Below, one piece after another: positions 1-10,536 of a stretch of 64,000 nucleotides of DNA. The number at the start of each line of letters is the position of its first letter. Within the stretch, counting starts at the first letter, position 1. The DNA is from Gammaproteobacteria bacterium (lineage in GTDB: Bacteria; Pseudomonadota; Gammaproteobacteria; Steroidobacterales; GCA-2729495): positions 2,344,992-2,408,991 of the forward strand of contig CP054183.1 of NCBI GenBank assembly GCA_015709695.1, in the 5' to 3' direction. A program made the position numbers and the translations under genes. The notes under the pieces were generated by a model that had not been told where the DNA came from, did not search any database, and was given only the letters and a program-made list of their open reading frames with translations.

Positions 1-1533
<1,533 letters not shown>

Positions 1534-1654
1534 GTGCCAGTGTTACGGTTACGGTAACCTGCCCCGCCGACCTGATGACCTCCTGGCACTCGGGCTGACG
1601 CCATCGACCTGATCCAGCAGCGTCCGGCGGTTACCGTAACCGTAACACCGGCAC
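1534..1654. repeat. 121-bp element with 26-bp terminal inverted repeats
   Basis: The arms at 1534-1559 and 1629-1654 are reverse complements with one mismatch in 26 (GTGCCAGTGTTACGG versus GTGCCGGTGTTACGG at the outer end). They enclose 69 bp without a gene. The element begins right after the uup stop codon and ends 32 bp before the stop of the leftward neighbour, so it sits between convergent genes. It may be a REP/MITE-like palindrome or a bidirectional terminator; there is no T-run. Confidence 0.6.
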
Positions 1655-1685
1655 CTGCTTCTCGGTCGCCGGCCGCTGCGGTGCT

Positions 1686-3311
1686 TCAGCCGAGACGCAG
1701 CCAGAAGGTCTTGAGATGCGCCGGCTCGTCCCGTGTCACCGGGAAATCCGGCGGCTGCGGCGCGTAGTGGGTGGCCTCGATGCGGCGCCCACCGGCGGCC
1801 ACCGCCTCGCGCACCGTCGCCACGAAGGCCTCCGCCGGCAGCCTGGCCGTGTTCGCGCAGGCCAGCAGCACGCCGCCCGGCGCCAGCAACGGCAGCGCGG
1901 CGGCCACCAGCCGCCCGTAGTCCGCCTCGACGCGGAAGCGCCCCTGCGCCTTCGACTGCGAGAAGGTGGGCGGGTCGAGGACCAGCGCATCGTGGCGCCG
2001 CCCCTTGCGGGCCAGGCGGCGGAACCAGTCGAAGGCATCGCCGTAGATGAAATCGTGGGCAGCGGGATCGAGGCCGTTGAGGATGAAGTTGCGCCGCCCC
2101 CAGTCGAGATAGCGCTGCGAGAGATCGAGGCTGGTGACCCGCGCGCCGCCCAGCGCGGCGCAGACCGAGAAGCCGCAGGTGTAGGCGAAGGCATTGAGCA
2201 CCTCGGGCGCGGTGCAGCCCGCGGCGTACAGCGGGAAGCCCGCTGCCACATGCCCGGTGAGGAAGCGCCGCCGGTTGTCGCGCTGGTCGAGGAACAGGCC
2301 GGTGGAATAGCCTTCGCCGAAGCCGAGTTCGTAGCGCACGCCGTTCTCGCGCACCGTGAAGCGCTCCGGCGCGATGCCGCCGTCGAGGTGACGGGGGCTG
2401 GCGTCCTCCGCCGCCAGCCGGCGGACCTGGCGGTCGAGGCGCTTGTGGTAGCGACCATCCGCCGGCAGCGCGGCGAGGAGCCGCCGCTCGTCCGCCGACG
2501 GTTCGTGTTGCGACTGTGCCAGCAGGAAGCCGCCGAGCCGCTCCACGTACAGCCCGGGCTGGCCATCGGCGGCGCCATGCAGCAGGCGGCAGGCATCGGT
2601 GGCCGCCGGATCGATGAAGGCCGCGCGCAGCGCCGCGCGCCGGTCCGCGGGAAAATCCGCCGGCGACTCGAAGCCGACCGGTTCGCCGGAAGCCGGATGC
2701 CGCAGCGTGAGCGACTGGGCATGCAGGCAGAGCCGTGGCGCCGGCCCGCCGCCATAGAGCGCATCACCCAGCACCGGGAAGCCGCTGGCCGCCGCATGCA
2801 CGCGCACCTGGTGGGTGCGGCCGGTGACCGGCTCCGCCATCACCGCCGCGTACGGCCTGCCGCCCGGGCCGTCCATCGCACCGGCCGGCCGGAAGACGGT
2901 GATGGCGGATTCGCCGCCGCGGCCGGCCGGCTGCACGATCTGGCGGTCTCCCGCACGGGCCAGTGCCGCGTCCACCCGCAGCTCCCCCGCGGGTGCCGCG
3001 CGATCGGTGAGCAGCAGGTAGCGCTTGTGTACCTCGCGGGCAGCGAACTGCGCGGTGAGCGAGCGGCTCGCCAGCGGTGTCTTCGCGAAGACCATGACGC
3101 CGGAGGTGTCGCGGTCGAGCCGGTGAACGATGGCGAGTCCCGCCCAGCGTGGCTCGCGGTCACGCAACCACTCGTAGATGCCCTCGCCGGCGAACGGCGC
3201 CGGTGCATGCGTGTTCCAGCCGGCGGGCTTGAGCACCACCAGCAGCTGCTCGTCCTCGTGCAGGACGCAGGGCGCTGTGGCGCGGGCAGCCGGGCTGGCG
3301 ATGTCGTGCAC
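1686..3311 (-). CDS. RluA-family pseudouridine synthase fused to a class I SAM methyltransferase
   Basis: Probable two-domain rRNA or tRNA modification enzyme of about 541 residues. The N-terminal ~220 residues match RluA/RluD-type synthases: LKPAGWNTHAP, catalytic Asp in HRLDRDTSG, and GRTHQVRVHAA. The C-terminal ~300 residues match the RlmI/RlmK (Methyltrans_SAM) group: a SAM-binding stretch ending in LNAFAYTCGFSV, an acidic loop VTSLDLSQ, and catalytic motif LDPPTFSQSK. No S4 domain is seen. The start is uncertain: GTG at 3311 is the last plausible one before the synthase domain; the frame stays open upstream to 3716 but would then overlap the divergent lipoprotein gene. The target nucleotides cannot be told from sequence. 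Confidence 0.8.
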   Translation of the reverse strand: MHDIASPAARATAPCVLHEDEQLLVVLKPAGWNTHAPAPFAGEGIYEWLRDREPRWAGLAIVHRLDRDTSGVMVFAKTPLASRSLTAQFAAREVHKRYLLLTDRAAPAGELRVDAALARAGDRQIVQPAGRGGESAITVFRPAGAMDGPGGRPYAAVMAEPVTGRTHQVRVHAAASGFPVLGDALYGGGPAPRLCLHAQSLTLRHPASGEPVGFESPADFPADRRAALRAAFIDPAATDACRLLHGAADGQPGLYVERLGGFLLAQSQHEPSADERRLLAALPADGRYHKRLDRQVRRLAAEDASPRHLDGGIAPERFTVRENGVRYELGFGEGYSTGLFLDQRDNRRRFLTGHVAAGFPLYAAGCTAPEVLNAFAYTCGFSVCAALGGARVTSLDLSQRYLDWGRRNFILNGLDPAAHDFIYGDAFDWFRRLARKGRRHDALVLDPPTFSQSKAQGRFRVEADYGRLVAAALPLLAPGGVLLACANTARLPAEAFVATVREAVAAGGRRIEATHYAPQPPDFPVTRDEPAHLKTFWLRLG

Positions 3312-3486
3312 GGAGGTCTGGATGCCGCGGGCTGGTGGATGTGCCGGGTACTCTAGCCGACCCGCACCGTTGCTGACGAGCAGCGAAACGCCTGCGGGAT
3401 TCTGTCGAACCGTTCCGCTTTTCCGACAGCGCTTCCGTGACACAATGCCGCCCGCACGTGACGCTGCTTCCGGAGTGCGCGAACCC

Positions 3487-6417
3487 ATGACCCGACCTGC
3501 CTTGCCCTGGCGGCACTGGCCCGCCCTGCTTTCACTCGTCCTCACTGCCTGCGGCGGCGGTGGCGGCGGCACCGGCGGCGGGAATGGCTCCGGCACGACA
3601 CCCCCCGGGCCGCCGACGATCTCGATCGGCAACGCCAGCCTGGCGGAAGGCAATTCCGGCACCACGACCATGACCTTCACCGTGTCGCTGAGCGCGGCGG
3701 CCACCGGTACCGTCACCGTGGACTACACGGTCGCCGCGGGCACCGCCACGGCGGGCGAGGACTACACCGATCCCGGCCCGGGCACGCTGAGCTTCCCGGC
3801 CGGCACCACCTCGCGCAGCATCGCCGTGACCATCCATGGCGACCTGGTCCCCGAAGCCGACGAGACCTTCCAGGTGCAGCTCGCCAATGCGGTCGGCGCC
3901 ACCATTGCCACCGGCACCGCCACCGGCACCATCCGGAACGACGACACGCTGCCCAACCTGTCGGTCACCGGCAGCAGCGTCAGCGAGGGCAACAGCGGCA
4001 CCAAGCCACTGGCCTTCACCATCAGCCTGAACCCGGCCGCGGCCACCACGGTCAGCGTCGACTACGCCACCGCCAACGGCAATGCGCTGGCCGGCAGCGA
4101 CTACGTCGCCACCAGCGGCACGGTGACGTTCCCGGCCGGCACCACCTCGCAGGTGGTCACCGTCACCGTCAACGGCGACACCGACGCGGAGACCGATGAA
4201 TCCTTCTCGCTGGTCCTCGCCAACCCCTCCGGCGCGGTGATCCTGCAGGGCACGGCACAGGGCACCATCGGCAACGACGATGGCACGGCGCTCTTCGGCC
4301 TCGACGCCCGGCCGGCCAACCCGAGCGCCAGCGGCTGCGTCGCGCCGCCGCGGCCGACCAGCGGCGCGGGGGTGACGCTCGAGGCATTCAGCGACTACTC
4401 GTTCACGCAGCCCACCAAGATCCTGCAGACCCCCGGCGACCCGACGCACTGGTACGTGCTGGAGAAGGCCGGCTACGTGAAGCGCTTCGAGTCCGCCAAC
4501 GTCACCAGCATCACCACCTTCCTCGACATCCACACGCGGGTGGACGCCCGCGGCGAGGGCGGCCTGCTCGGCATGGCCTTCCACCCGAACTACCCGGCCA
4601 CGGCCGAGGCCTTCATCGTCTACACCACCCCCGCAAGTGGCGGCAGCGGCTACGAGATGGTGACGCGGGTGGCGCGCCTGAAGCTCGATGGCGGCACCAA
4701 CCCGCCCGAGGAAGTCCTGCTGACGCTCAACCAGCCGGAGCTCTACCACAAGGGCGGCGAGATCGCCTTCGGGCCGGGCGGCTACCTGTACGTCGGCTTC
4801 GGCGACGGCGCCACGGCGCTCGCCGACCGCGACGCCCAGAACATGAAGAAGCTGCTCGGCAAGCTGATCCGCATCGGCGTCAACGGCGTGGCCTTCCCGA
4901 ACCCCGGCTACACCATTCCGGCGGACAACCCCTACGCCGGCAAGGCCCGCTGCGGCACCACCGGCGGCACCGGCGCCGATGACTGCGCGGAGATCTACGC
5001 CTCCGGCTTCCGCAACCCCTGGCGCTGGAGCTTCGACCCGCCTACCGGGCGGCTGTGGCTGGCCGACGTCGGCGAGAAGACCTGGGAGGAGATCGACCTG
5101 GTGCAGAAGGGCGGCAACTACGGCTGGCCGGAGCGCGAGGGCGCGCATTGCACACCCGAGCTCTACCCCGGCGGCACCGGCTGCGCCACCACGGCGAACG
5201 GCCAGCCGCTGATCGATCCGGTGGCCGAGTACGCACACGACGGCACCAACGGCTCGGTCACGGGCGGCTTCGTCTACCACGGCAGCGCCATCCCCGAGCT
5301 GCAGGGCAAGTACCTGTTCGCCGACTTCCTCGGCAATGCCCTGCGGACGGTGACCGACAACGGCGACGGCACCTTCAGCGTCAACTCGCTGACCACCGTC
5401 AGCAACGGCATCACGGACTTCGCCCGCGGCCTCGATGGCGAACCCTACCTGGCCGACTTCGACAACGGCGTCGTGCGCAAGATCGTGCTGATGCCGGGCG
5501 GCACCGCGTCCGACGAAGTCTGGACCGACCTGGCCGACAGCCCCTGCGTCGATGCCTCCGATCCGTCGCAGCCCGGCCCGGGCCTGATCCCCTACGGGGT
5601 CAACGCGCCGTTCTGGTCCGATGGCGTGCACAAGGATCGCTGGCTGGCGATTCCCGACGGCACCACCGTCAGCGTCGATGCCAACCACCACTGGACCTTC
5701 CCCAAGGGCTCGGTGATCCTCAAGGTCTTCCGCCTCAACGGCAATCCGATCGAGACCCGCATGTTCATGCGGCATCCGGACGGCGAATGGCGCGGCTACA
5801 CCTGGGAGTGGAACGGCAGCAGCGCCACCCGCATCAAGGATGGCAAGACCAGGCTGATCGACGGCCAGAACTGGATCTACCCGAGCGAGGCCGACTGCCT
5901 GCGCTGCCACACGGCCGCCGCGGGCTACACCCTCGGCCCGGAGACGGCACAGCTCAACGGCGAGCAGCTCTACCCGTCCACCGGCCGCACCGCCAACCAG
6001 CTGGCGACGCTGGACCACATCGGCCTGTTCGCCGCGCCCATCGGCAACCCGGGCACGCTGCCGGCACTGGCCAACCCGGAGGTCGGCAGCCAGGCGCTGT
6101 CGGCACGGGCACGCGCCTGGCTGCACAGCAACTGCGCGGGCTGCCACCGGCCCGGAGGCCCGACCTCCTCGTCGATGGACCTGCGCTACGACACCCCGCT
6201 CGCCGAGACCCACGCCTGCAACGTCGCAGTGGCCGCGGGCGGCAGCTTCACCGATCCGAAGCTGATCAAGCCCGGGGATGCCGCCAACTCGATGGTGCGC
6301 GCACGCATCAGCAACCGCGGTCCCTATGCCATGCCGCCGCTCGGCAGCACGGTGGTGGACGCGGCCGCGGTGACGCTGATCACCGACTGGATCAACGGGC
6401 TGAGCGGCTGCAACTGA
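3487..6417 (+). CDS. Lipoprotein with Calx-beta repeats, PQQ-type sugar dehydrogenase and diheme cytochrome c region
   Basis: Exported multidomain oxidoreductase of 976 residues. ATG 3487 gives a lipoprotein signal with lipobox LTAC (Cys22), then a Gly-rich spacer. Two Calx-beta repeats follow, with parallel cores (SLAEGNSGT and SVSEGNSGT; DADETF/DESF-like calcium-site acidic residues), roughly residues 45-265. A glucose/sorbosone dehydrogenase beta-propeller fills about 290-670 (GEGGLLGMAFHPNY, GGEIAFGPGGYLYVGFGDG, YASGFRNPWRWSFDP), a family that uses PQQ. The C-terminal ~300 residues carry two haem motifs, CLRCH near 803 and CAGCH near 880, resembling SO2930-type cytochromes. Inferred role: periplasmic or surface sugar/aldose oxidation with electrons passed to the fused haems. 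No PQQ biosynthesis gene is in the window. Confidence 0.82.
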   Translation: MTRPALPWRHWPALLSLVLTACGGGGGGTGGGNGSGTTPPGPPTISIGNASLAEGNSGTTTMTFTVSLSAAATGTVTVDYTVAAGTATAGEDYTDPGPGTLSFPAGTTSRSIAVTIHGDLVPEADETFQVQLANAVGATIATGTATGTIRNDDTLPNLSVTGSSVSEGNSGTKPLAFTISLNPAAATTVSVDYATANGNALAGSDYVATSGTVTFPAGTTSQVVTVTVNGDTDAETDESFSLVLANPSGAVILQGTAQGTIGNDDGTALFGLDARPANPSASGCVAPPRPTSGAGVTLEAFSDYSFTQPTKILQTPGDPTHWYVLEKAGYVKRFESANVTSITTFLDIHTRVDARGEGGLLGMAFHPNYPATAEAFIVYTTPASGGSGYEMVTRVARLKLDGGTNPPEEVLLTLNQPELYHKGGEIAFGPGGYLYVGFGDGATALADRDAQNMKKLLGKLIRIGVNGVAFPNPGYTIPADNPYAGKARCGTTGGTGADDCAEIYASGFRNPWRWSFDPPTGRLWLADVGEKTWEEIDLVQKGGNYGWPEREGAHCTPELYPGGTGCATTANGQPLIDPVAEYAHDGTNGSVTGGFVYHGSAIPELQGKYLFADFLGNALRTVTDNGDGTFSVNSLTTVSNGITDFARGLDGEPYLADFDNGVVRKIVLMPGGTASDEVWTDLADSPCVDASDPSQPGPGLIPYGVNAPFWSDGVHKDRWLAIPDGTTVSVDANHHWTFPKGSVILKVFRLNGNPIETRMFMRHPDGEWRGYTWEWNGSSATRIKDGKTRLIDGQNWIYPSEADCLRCHTAAAGYTLGPETAQLNGEQLYPSTGRTANQLATLDHIGLFAAPIGNPGTLPALANPEVGSQALSARARAWLHSNCAGCHRPGGPTSSSMDLRYDTPLAETHACNVAVAAGGSFTDPKLIKPGDAANSMVRARISNRGPYAMPPLGSTVVDAAAVTLITDWINGLSGCN

Positions 6418-7432
6418 ATCCGGCCGCGGGCGCGCCCGGCAAGGCGCGCGCCCGCAGCTGGCCACAGCCCCCGTCCACGTCCTGGGCAGCCGAGCGGCGC
6501 AGCTTGGCGAGCACGCCGTGCTGCTGGAGCCGGCGCGCCATGTCCGCGGCGCGCTCCCAGGTCGGCCGCCGGTACGGCAGGCCGTCGACGCGGTTGTACG
6601 GGATGAAATTCATCACCGCGTACCTGCCGGCGAGCAGGCGGGCAATGCCCTCCACCTCGTCATCGCCGTCGTTGATGCCTTCGAGCAGGGTCCACTGGTA
6701 CTGGATCGGGTAGCCGGTGGCGCGCGCGTAGGCCTCGCCCCGCTCCACCAGTTCCTCCGGCGACAGGCGCGGCGCCCTGGGCAGCAGCTGCGCACGCAGC
6801 TCCGCCCGCGTGGTATGCAGCGACAGGGCCAGCGCCGGCTTCACCGCCGCGAGCGGCAGCTTCTCGAACACCCGGCGATCCCCGACGGTGGAGAACACCA
6901 GGTTCTTGTGGCCGAGGCCGCCCTCGGTGCCGAGCAGCACGATCGCTTCCATCACCCGCTCGAGGTTGTGGGCCGGCTCGCCCATGCCCATGAACACCAC
7001 GCGCCGCAATGGCCGCCGCGCGCGGGCCAGCGCCACCTGGGCGACGATCTCGGCGCTGCCGAGCTGGCGCAGCAGCCCCGCGCGGCCGGTCATGCAGAAC
7101 AGGCAGCCCACGGCGCAGCCCACCTGGGTCGAGACGCAGACCCCGTCGCGCGGCAACAGCACGCACTCGACGGCCTGGCCATCGGCGAGGCCGAGCAGCA
7201 GCCGCGCCGAGCCATCGGCGGCCGGGTGCTCCTCGCTGACCCGCACCAGGCCTGCGAGCCGCGCCTCGATGTCCGGCAGCGCCGCCTTCAGCCGGGCCGG
7301 GAAGGCCGAATCCGCACGGCGCGCGAAGGCCTGCAGCGGCAGCCCCTGCGCCCAGGCGCGCAGCGCCAGCGTCTCGTGGCGCGGGCGCGCGCCGGCGGCG
7401 CGCAGTTGCTGTCTGAGGTCGTCGATGTCCAT
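6392..7432 (-). CDS. RlmN/Cfr-family radical SAM RNA methyltransferase
   Basis: About 346 residues. RlmN methylates C2 of A2503 in 23S rRNA and A37 of some tRNAs through a radical SAM, dual-cysteine mechanism. Visible: the 4Fe-4S motif CAVGCLFC (CxxxCxxC), MGMGEPAHN, FSTVG, LALSLHTT, MNFIPYN, and a late CGQLR holding the second catalytic cysteine. ATG 7432 (MDIDDLRQQ) is preferred over an upstream ATG because of length and a weak purine-rich stretch ahead of it. The N-terminal domain is shorter than in typical RlmN and the C-terminus has an extra Ala/Arg tail, so it may be a paralogue rather than the housekeeping rlmN. The 3' end overlaps the convergent dehydrogenase gene by 26 bp. Confidence 0.85.
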   Translation of the reverse strand: MDIDDLRQQLRAAGARPRHETLALRAWAQGLPLQAFARRADSAFPARLKAALPDIEARLAGLVRVSEEHPAADGSARLLLGLADGQAVECVLLPRDGVCVSTQVGCAVGCLFCMTGRAGLLRQLGSAEIVAQVALARARRPLRRVVFMGMGEPAHNLERVMEAIVLLGTEGGLGHKNLVFSTVGDRRVFEKLPLAAVKPALALSLHTTRAELRAQLLPRAPRLSPEELVERGEAYARATGYPIQYQWTLLEGINDGDDEVEGIARLLAGRYAVMNFIPYNRVDGLPYRRPTWERAADMARRLQQHGVLAKLRRSAAQDVDGGCGQLRARALPGAPAAGFSCSRSAR

Positions 7433-7506
7433 GGTGGCGGCCCATCCTAGCCTATGGCTGGCCCATGACTGGCCGATCACCGACCCGGGGTCGGCTCAGG
7501 GTCGGC

Positions 7507-8058
7507 TCAGGGGCGCGACACCTGCGGACTGCCCTCGATGTAGAAGCGCAGCAGCCGCCGCGCCCAGGGCCCGGCGTAGTCGACGCCGATGCGCGGGCGG
7601 CGCACGATGGCAAACGCCGGCCGCTTCGCCGGGCGCGCGATATGGAGATCCGCGCTCAGCAGGTCATGGCCGCTGTGGCGGCGGTCCAGGCCCATCGCCC
7701 GGCACAGCAGGCCCGGGCCGTTGCTCCGGCCCTGCAGCCCCTGCACCGGCTCCAGCGCCCGCACCAGCACCGCGCTGGCATGGCCCTCGGCTTCCGTCAC
7801 CACGTTGAAGCAGTGGTACATGCCGTAGATCAGGTAGACATAGGCGTGGCCGGGTGGCCCAAACATGACTTCGGTGCGCGCGGTGCGGCCCCGCGCCGAA
7901 TGGGCGGCGAGATCCTGTGGCCCGAGGTAGGCCTCGGTCTCGACGATGCGGCCGATGCGTGCCACGCCGCGCACCAGGTGCACGAGATGCATGCCGAGCA
8001 GCTCGCGCGCCACGGTGGTGGTGTCGCGGTCATAGAAGCGGCGGGGCAGCGGGCGCAT
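7507..8058 (-). CDS. 3-methyladenine (alkylpurine) DNA glycosylase, AAG/MPG family
   Basis: Base-excision repair enzyme of 183 residues that removes alkylated purines. Family hallmarks are clear: YDRDTTTVARELLG at the N-terminus, RIVETEAYLGPQDLAAHS carrying the catalytic Glu, TEVMFGPPGHAYVYLIYG (DNA-intercalating Tyr region), and NGPGLLCRAMG. ATG 8058 (MRPLPRRF) fits the family length of 180-200; the frame continues upstream into the FGGY kinase gene but with unrelated sequence. The stop lies in an 11-bp tandem duplication (7489-7510), so both copies encode a stop context. It lies 25 bp downstream of the kinase gene and may be co-transcribed with it. Confidence 0.9.
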   Translation of the reverse strand: MRPLPRRFYDRDTTTVARELLGMHLVHLVRGVARIGRIVETEAYLGPQDLAAHSARGRTARTEVMFGPPGHAYVYLIYGMYHCFNVVTEAEGHASAVLVRALEPVQGLQGRSNGPGLLCRAMGLDRRHSGHDLLSADLHIARPAKRPAFAIVRRPRIGVDYAGPWARRLLRFYIEGSPQVSRP

Positions 8059-8083
8059 CGGGTCGATCGGGGCGAAGGCGCGA

Positions 8084-9511
8084 TCAGGCGGCCAGCGCCG
8101 CCTCCAGCGCGCGGCGCCAGCGGCCGAAGCGCGCCGCCAGCGCGGCATCCGCCCTGGGCGTGAACCCGCTGCCGGCCGCCGGCCAGGCCTCCGCGCCACC
8201 GGCGAGCAGCCAGGCGAGGCCACGGGCGGTGGCCTCGGGCTCCTCGCTGCGCCAGACCGGCAGGCCGGACAGGTCCGCGAGGCGCTGACAGAACAGCGGG
8301 TTTGCCGCGAGCCCGCCGGTGAGCACGATACGCTCCAGCGCCGGCCCCTGCTGACGCAGCTCGTCGAGGTTCACCACCAGCAGGAAGACGACGCTCTCGA
8401 GTACCGCCAGCGCCCTGGCGCCGGCATCGCCCTCGCCGATGAAGCGCGGCTCGAAGCCGCTCACCCAGTAGGGCGCACCGAGCCCCGACACGCCGTTGAG
8501 GAACAGCGGCGGCTCCGGCGCCGCGGTCTGCGCCGCGGCGGCCGCGAGCAGTGCCGCCACCTCCCTGCCCTCGCGTTCCGCGAGCCAGGCGAGCGCGCTG
8601 CCCGCGCCGTTCACCGTGCCCTCGAGCATGTAGTCCACGTTCGCCGCATCGGACCACACCACGCTCGCCAGCAGGCGCGGCGCCTCGGGCAGGCGGCCGC
8701 GGATGGCGCGCTGCACGAAGGCACCGGTGCCGGCATTGACGTAGGCGGTCGCCGCATCGAGCGGGCCGAAGGCGAAGGGCACCGCGGACTGGTCGCCGGT
8801 CACCACAGCGAGCGGCACCTCCATCCCGGCGGCCTCCAGCGTGCCGAAGGCATGGCGGCTGGTCACGCAGCGTGGCAGCACGGCCCGCGGCACACCGAAC
8901 AGCGCCAGCAGCTCGTCCGACCAGTCGCGCTGGCGCGGGTCCCAGAGCTGGGTGCGCGAGGCATTGGCGGGATCGGCGAGCAGCGGCCGCTCGCGCGCCA
9001 GCGCGCTGGTGATGAATGCCGCGAGCGGACCCATCATCAGGTCGCCCGCGGCGGCCGCCCGCCGCACCGCCGGCAGGTGCTCCAGGCACCAGCGCATCTT
9101 GCTCGCGCCGTAGTGCGGCGAGAGCACCAGGCCGGTGCGCTCGCGGATCCAGTCGCGGCGCGGCTCCAGGGTCGTGAGCCAGGCGGCGTTGCGCCGGTCC
9201 TGCCAGGAGATCACCGGCGCCAGCGCGGCGCCGCTGCCGCGGCTCCAGCAGGCCATGCTCGAGCGCTGGGTGGCGAGCCCGGCCGCGACGATGCCGCGCC
9301 CGGCCGCCCGGGCCCGCGCCAGCACCGCCGCCATGGCCGTGCGCAGGGAATCGATCAGTTCGCCGGCATCGTGCTCGACGATGTCGCCAGCCTCGTCCCG
9401 CCTCGTGCCGACCGGCGCGAAGGCCTCATCCAGCTTCGTTCCCGCGGAATCGAAGAGGATGGCGCGGCTGGCGTGCCCGCCCTGGTCGAGCGCGAGGTAA
9501 CAGTTGCCCAA
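8084..9511 (-). CDS. FGGY-family carbohydrate kinase, glycerol kinase-like but divergent
   Basis: 475-residue sugar/polyol kinase. FGGY fold features: N-terminal phosphate loop ALDQGGHASRAILFD, ISWQDRR in the substrate region, VTGDQSAVPFAFG, YVNAGTGAF, and a C-terminal ATP loop ILTGGLAANPLF. The first loop departs from the usual glycerol-kinase DQGTTSSR (Gly-His in place of Thr-Thr), and the GDQ loop lacks the usual QQAAL, so the substrate is uncertain. The start appears to be TTG 9511, needed to include the N-terminal strand. It lies only 7 nt from a terminator hairpin and has no evident ribosome-binding site, which is odd and suggests low or leaderless expression. Confidence 0.75.
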   Translation of the reverse strand: MGNCYLALDQGGHASRAILFDSAGTKLDEAFAPVGTRRDEAGDIVEHDAGELIDSLRTAMAAVLARARAAGRGIVAAGLATQRSSMACWSRGSGAALAPVISWQDRRNAAWLTTLEPRRDWIRERTGLVLSPHYGASKMRWCLEHLPAVRRAAAAGDLMMGPLAAFITSALARERPLLADPANASRTQLWDPRQRDWSDELLALFGVPRAVLPRCVTSRHAFGTLEAAGMEVPLAVVTGDQSAVPFAFGPLDAATAYVNAGTGAFVQRAIRGRLPEAPRLLASVVWSDAANVDYMLEGTVNGAGSALAWLAEREGREVAALLAAAAAQTAAPEPPLFLNGVSGLGAPYWVSGFEPRFIGEGDAGARALAVLESVVFLLVVNLDELRQQGPALERIVLTGGLAANPLFCQRLADLSGLPVWRSEEPEATARGLAWLLAGGAEAWPAAGSGFTPRADAALAARFGRWRRALEAALAA

Positions 9512-9517
9512 GAAAAA

Positions 9518-9544
9518 GCCCCCGGGCCTTGCGGGCCCGGGGGC
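9518..9544 (-). terminator. Rho-independent terminator of the membrane-protein gene
   Basis: An 11-bp perfect GC stem (9518-9528 with 9534-9544) around a 5-nt loop, followed on the minus strand by TTTTTC. It lies 26 bp past the stop of the leftward gene at 9571-10536 and immediately before the kinase start. Confidence 0.75.
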
Positions 9545-9570
9545 AGACTACGCGGCTCGAACCCCCGTGG

Positions 9571-10536
9571 CTACCGGGCGGCCTGGCCCGCCTCGCTGGC
9601 CAGCTTCTGGCGCGACAGCTCGGCCTTCTTGTGGGCCGGCGTGCGGGCCGCCAGCAGCGCGGCGATGACGATGCCTGCGGTGAGCAGGCTCATCTCCAGC
9701 CAGAACTCCTGGGGCTTCTCCCAGAACTCGGTGAACAGGTGCCAGCGCCCCGCGAGTTCCACCACGTTCCAGGCGACGATGGCCGTGGGGATGCCGTAGC
9801 GGATGGCCGTGGTCACCTTCCAGAACTTCATCAGCCGCTGGAACAGGTACACCGCCCAGATCACGTTGAGGAAGAAGATGCCGTAGGTCACCGGGTGCTG
9901 GTCGCCGAGGATGTTCTCGTCGTAGATGAACAGCAGCAGCAGGTAGAAGAACCAGATGATGTAGATGGTCTCCAGCGCGGTGATCGCCGCGAAGTTGCGC
10001 TCGTGCCTGGGGTTGGGCTTGCCGACGCGCAGGCTCAGGTTCCTCTGGAACCAGAGGAAGAAGTTGCACTTGGTCTCCTTGTTGAGGAGGAAGTAGGCAA
10101 GCGTGGCGAACATGATGCCGACCGAGGACATCATCACCAGGTACTCGGCCTTGGTGGCGATCTCGCCCGCGACGTTCGGATCCATGAGGTCCTGCACGCC
10201 GAGGAAGTCACCGGCCCAGACGAAGGAGAACTCGATCCAGCCGGTCCACAGCAGCGTGCCGGCCCAGAAGCCCAGCCAGGTCGCGGCGACCTCGGAGCGG
10301 CTGCGCATGCCGTAGAACAGCATCACCGCCCCCACGGCGCCGAGTGCGAACGCGGACTGCAGCACGTAGCCCGGGCCCGGCCAGACCTCTTCCATGACGA
10401 TCATCACGGTGTGGCCCAGCGCCTGCACCACGAAGACGATGGCGAAGGCCAGCAGGCCCACCCAGGGCGGCCGGTACAGCAGGTTCATCAGCCGGTTGCC
10501 GGACGTCGGGACAGCGCTTGCGCCGGGTGTACTCAT
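9571..10536 (-). CDS. Polytopic membrane protein of unknown function
   Basis: 321 residues with about eight hydrophobic helices (for example WVGLLAFAIVFVVQALGH, TWLGFWAGTLLWTGW, YIIWFFYLLLLFIYD, MSLLTAGIVIAALLAA). Loops are rich in Trp, Tyr and Phe. The C-terminus is a charged cytoplasmic tail (HKKAELSRQKLASE). The MSTPGASAVP start has an AGGAGG-type site about 8 nt upstream in the minus strand. I recognise no family. It is divergent from the response regulator gene across a 139-bp region, so it could be controlled by that two-component system. It ends in its own terminator. Confidence 0.7.
   Translation of the reverse strand: MSTPGASAVPTSGNRLMNLLYRPPWVGLLAFAIVFVVQALGHTVMIVMEEVWPGPGYVLQSAFALGAVGAVMLFYGMRSRSEVAATWLGFWAGTLLWTGWIEFSFVWAGDFLGVQDLMDPNVAGEIATKAEYLVMMSSVGIMFATLAYFLLNKETKCNFFLWFQRNLSLRVGKPNPRHERNFAAITALETIYIIWFFYLLLLFIYDENILGDQHPVTYGIFFLNVIWAVYLFQRLMKFWKVTTAIRYGIPTAIVAWNVVELAGRWHLFTEFWEKPQEFWLEMSLLTAGIVIAALLAARTPAHKKAELSRQKLASEAGQAAR

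Noticed and set aside
3532..6465. 977-codon open frame antisense to the dehydrogenase lipoprotein
   Set aside because: Shadow of a gene with Calx-beta, propeller and haem motifs. The reverse translation is Val/Gly/Ala-rich without features.
7489..7510. 11-bp tandem repeat GGTCGGCTCAG x2 at the AAG gene end
   Set aside because: Simple local duplication at a stop codon; too short to suggest an element.
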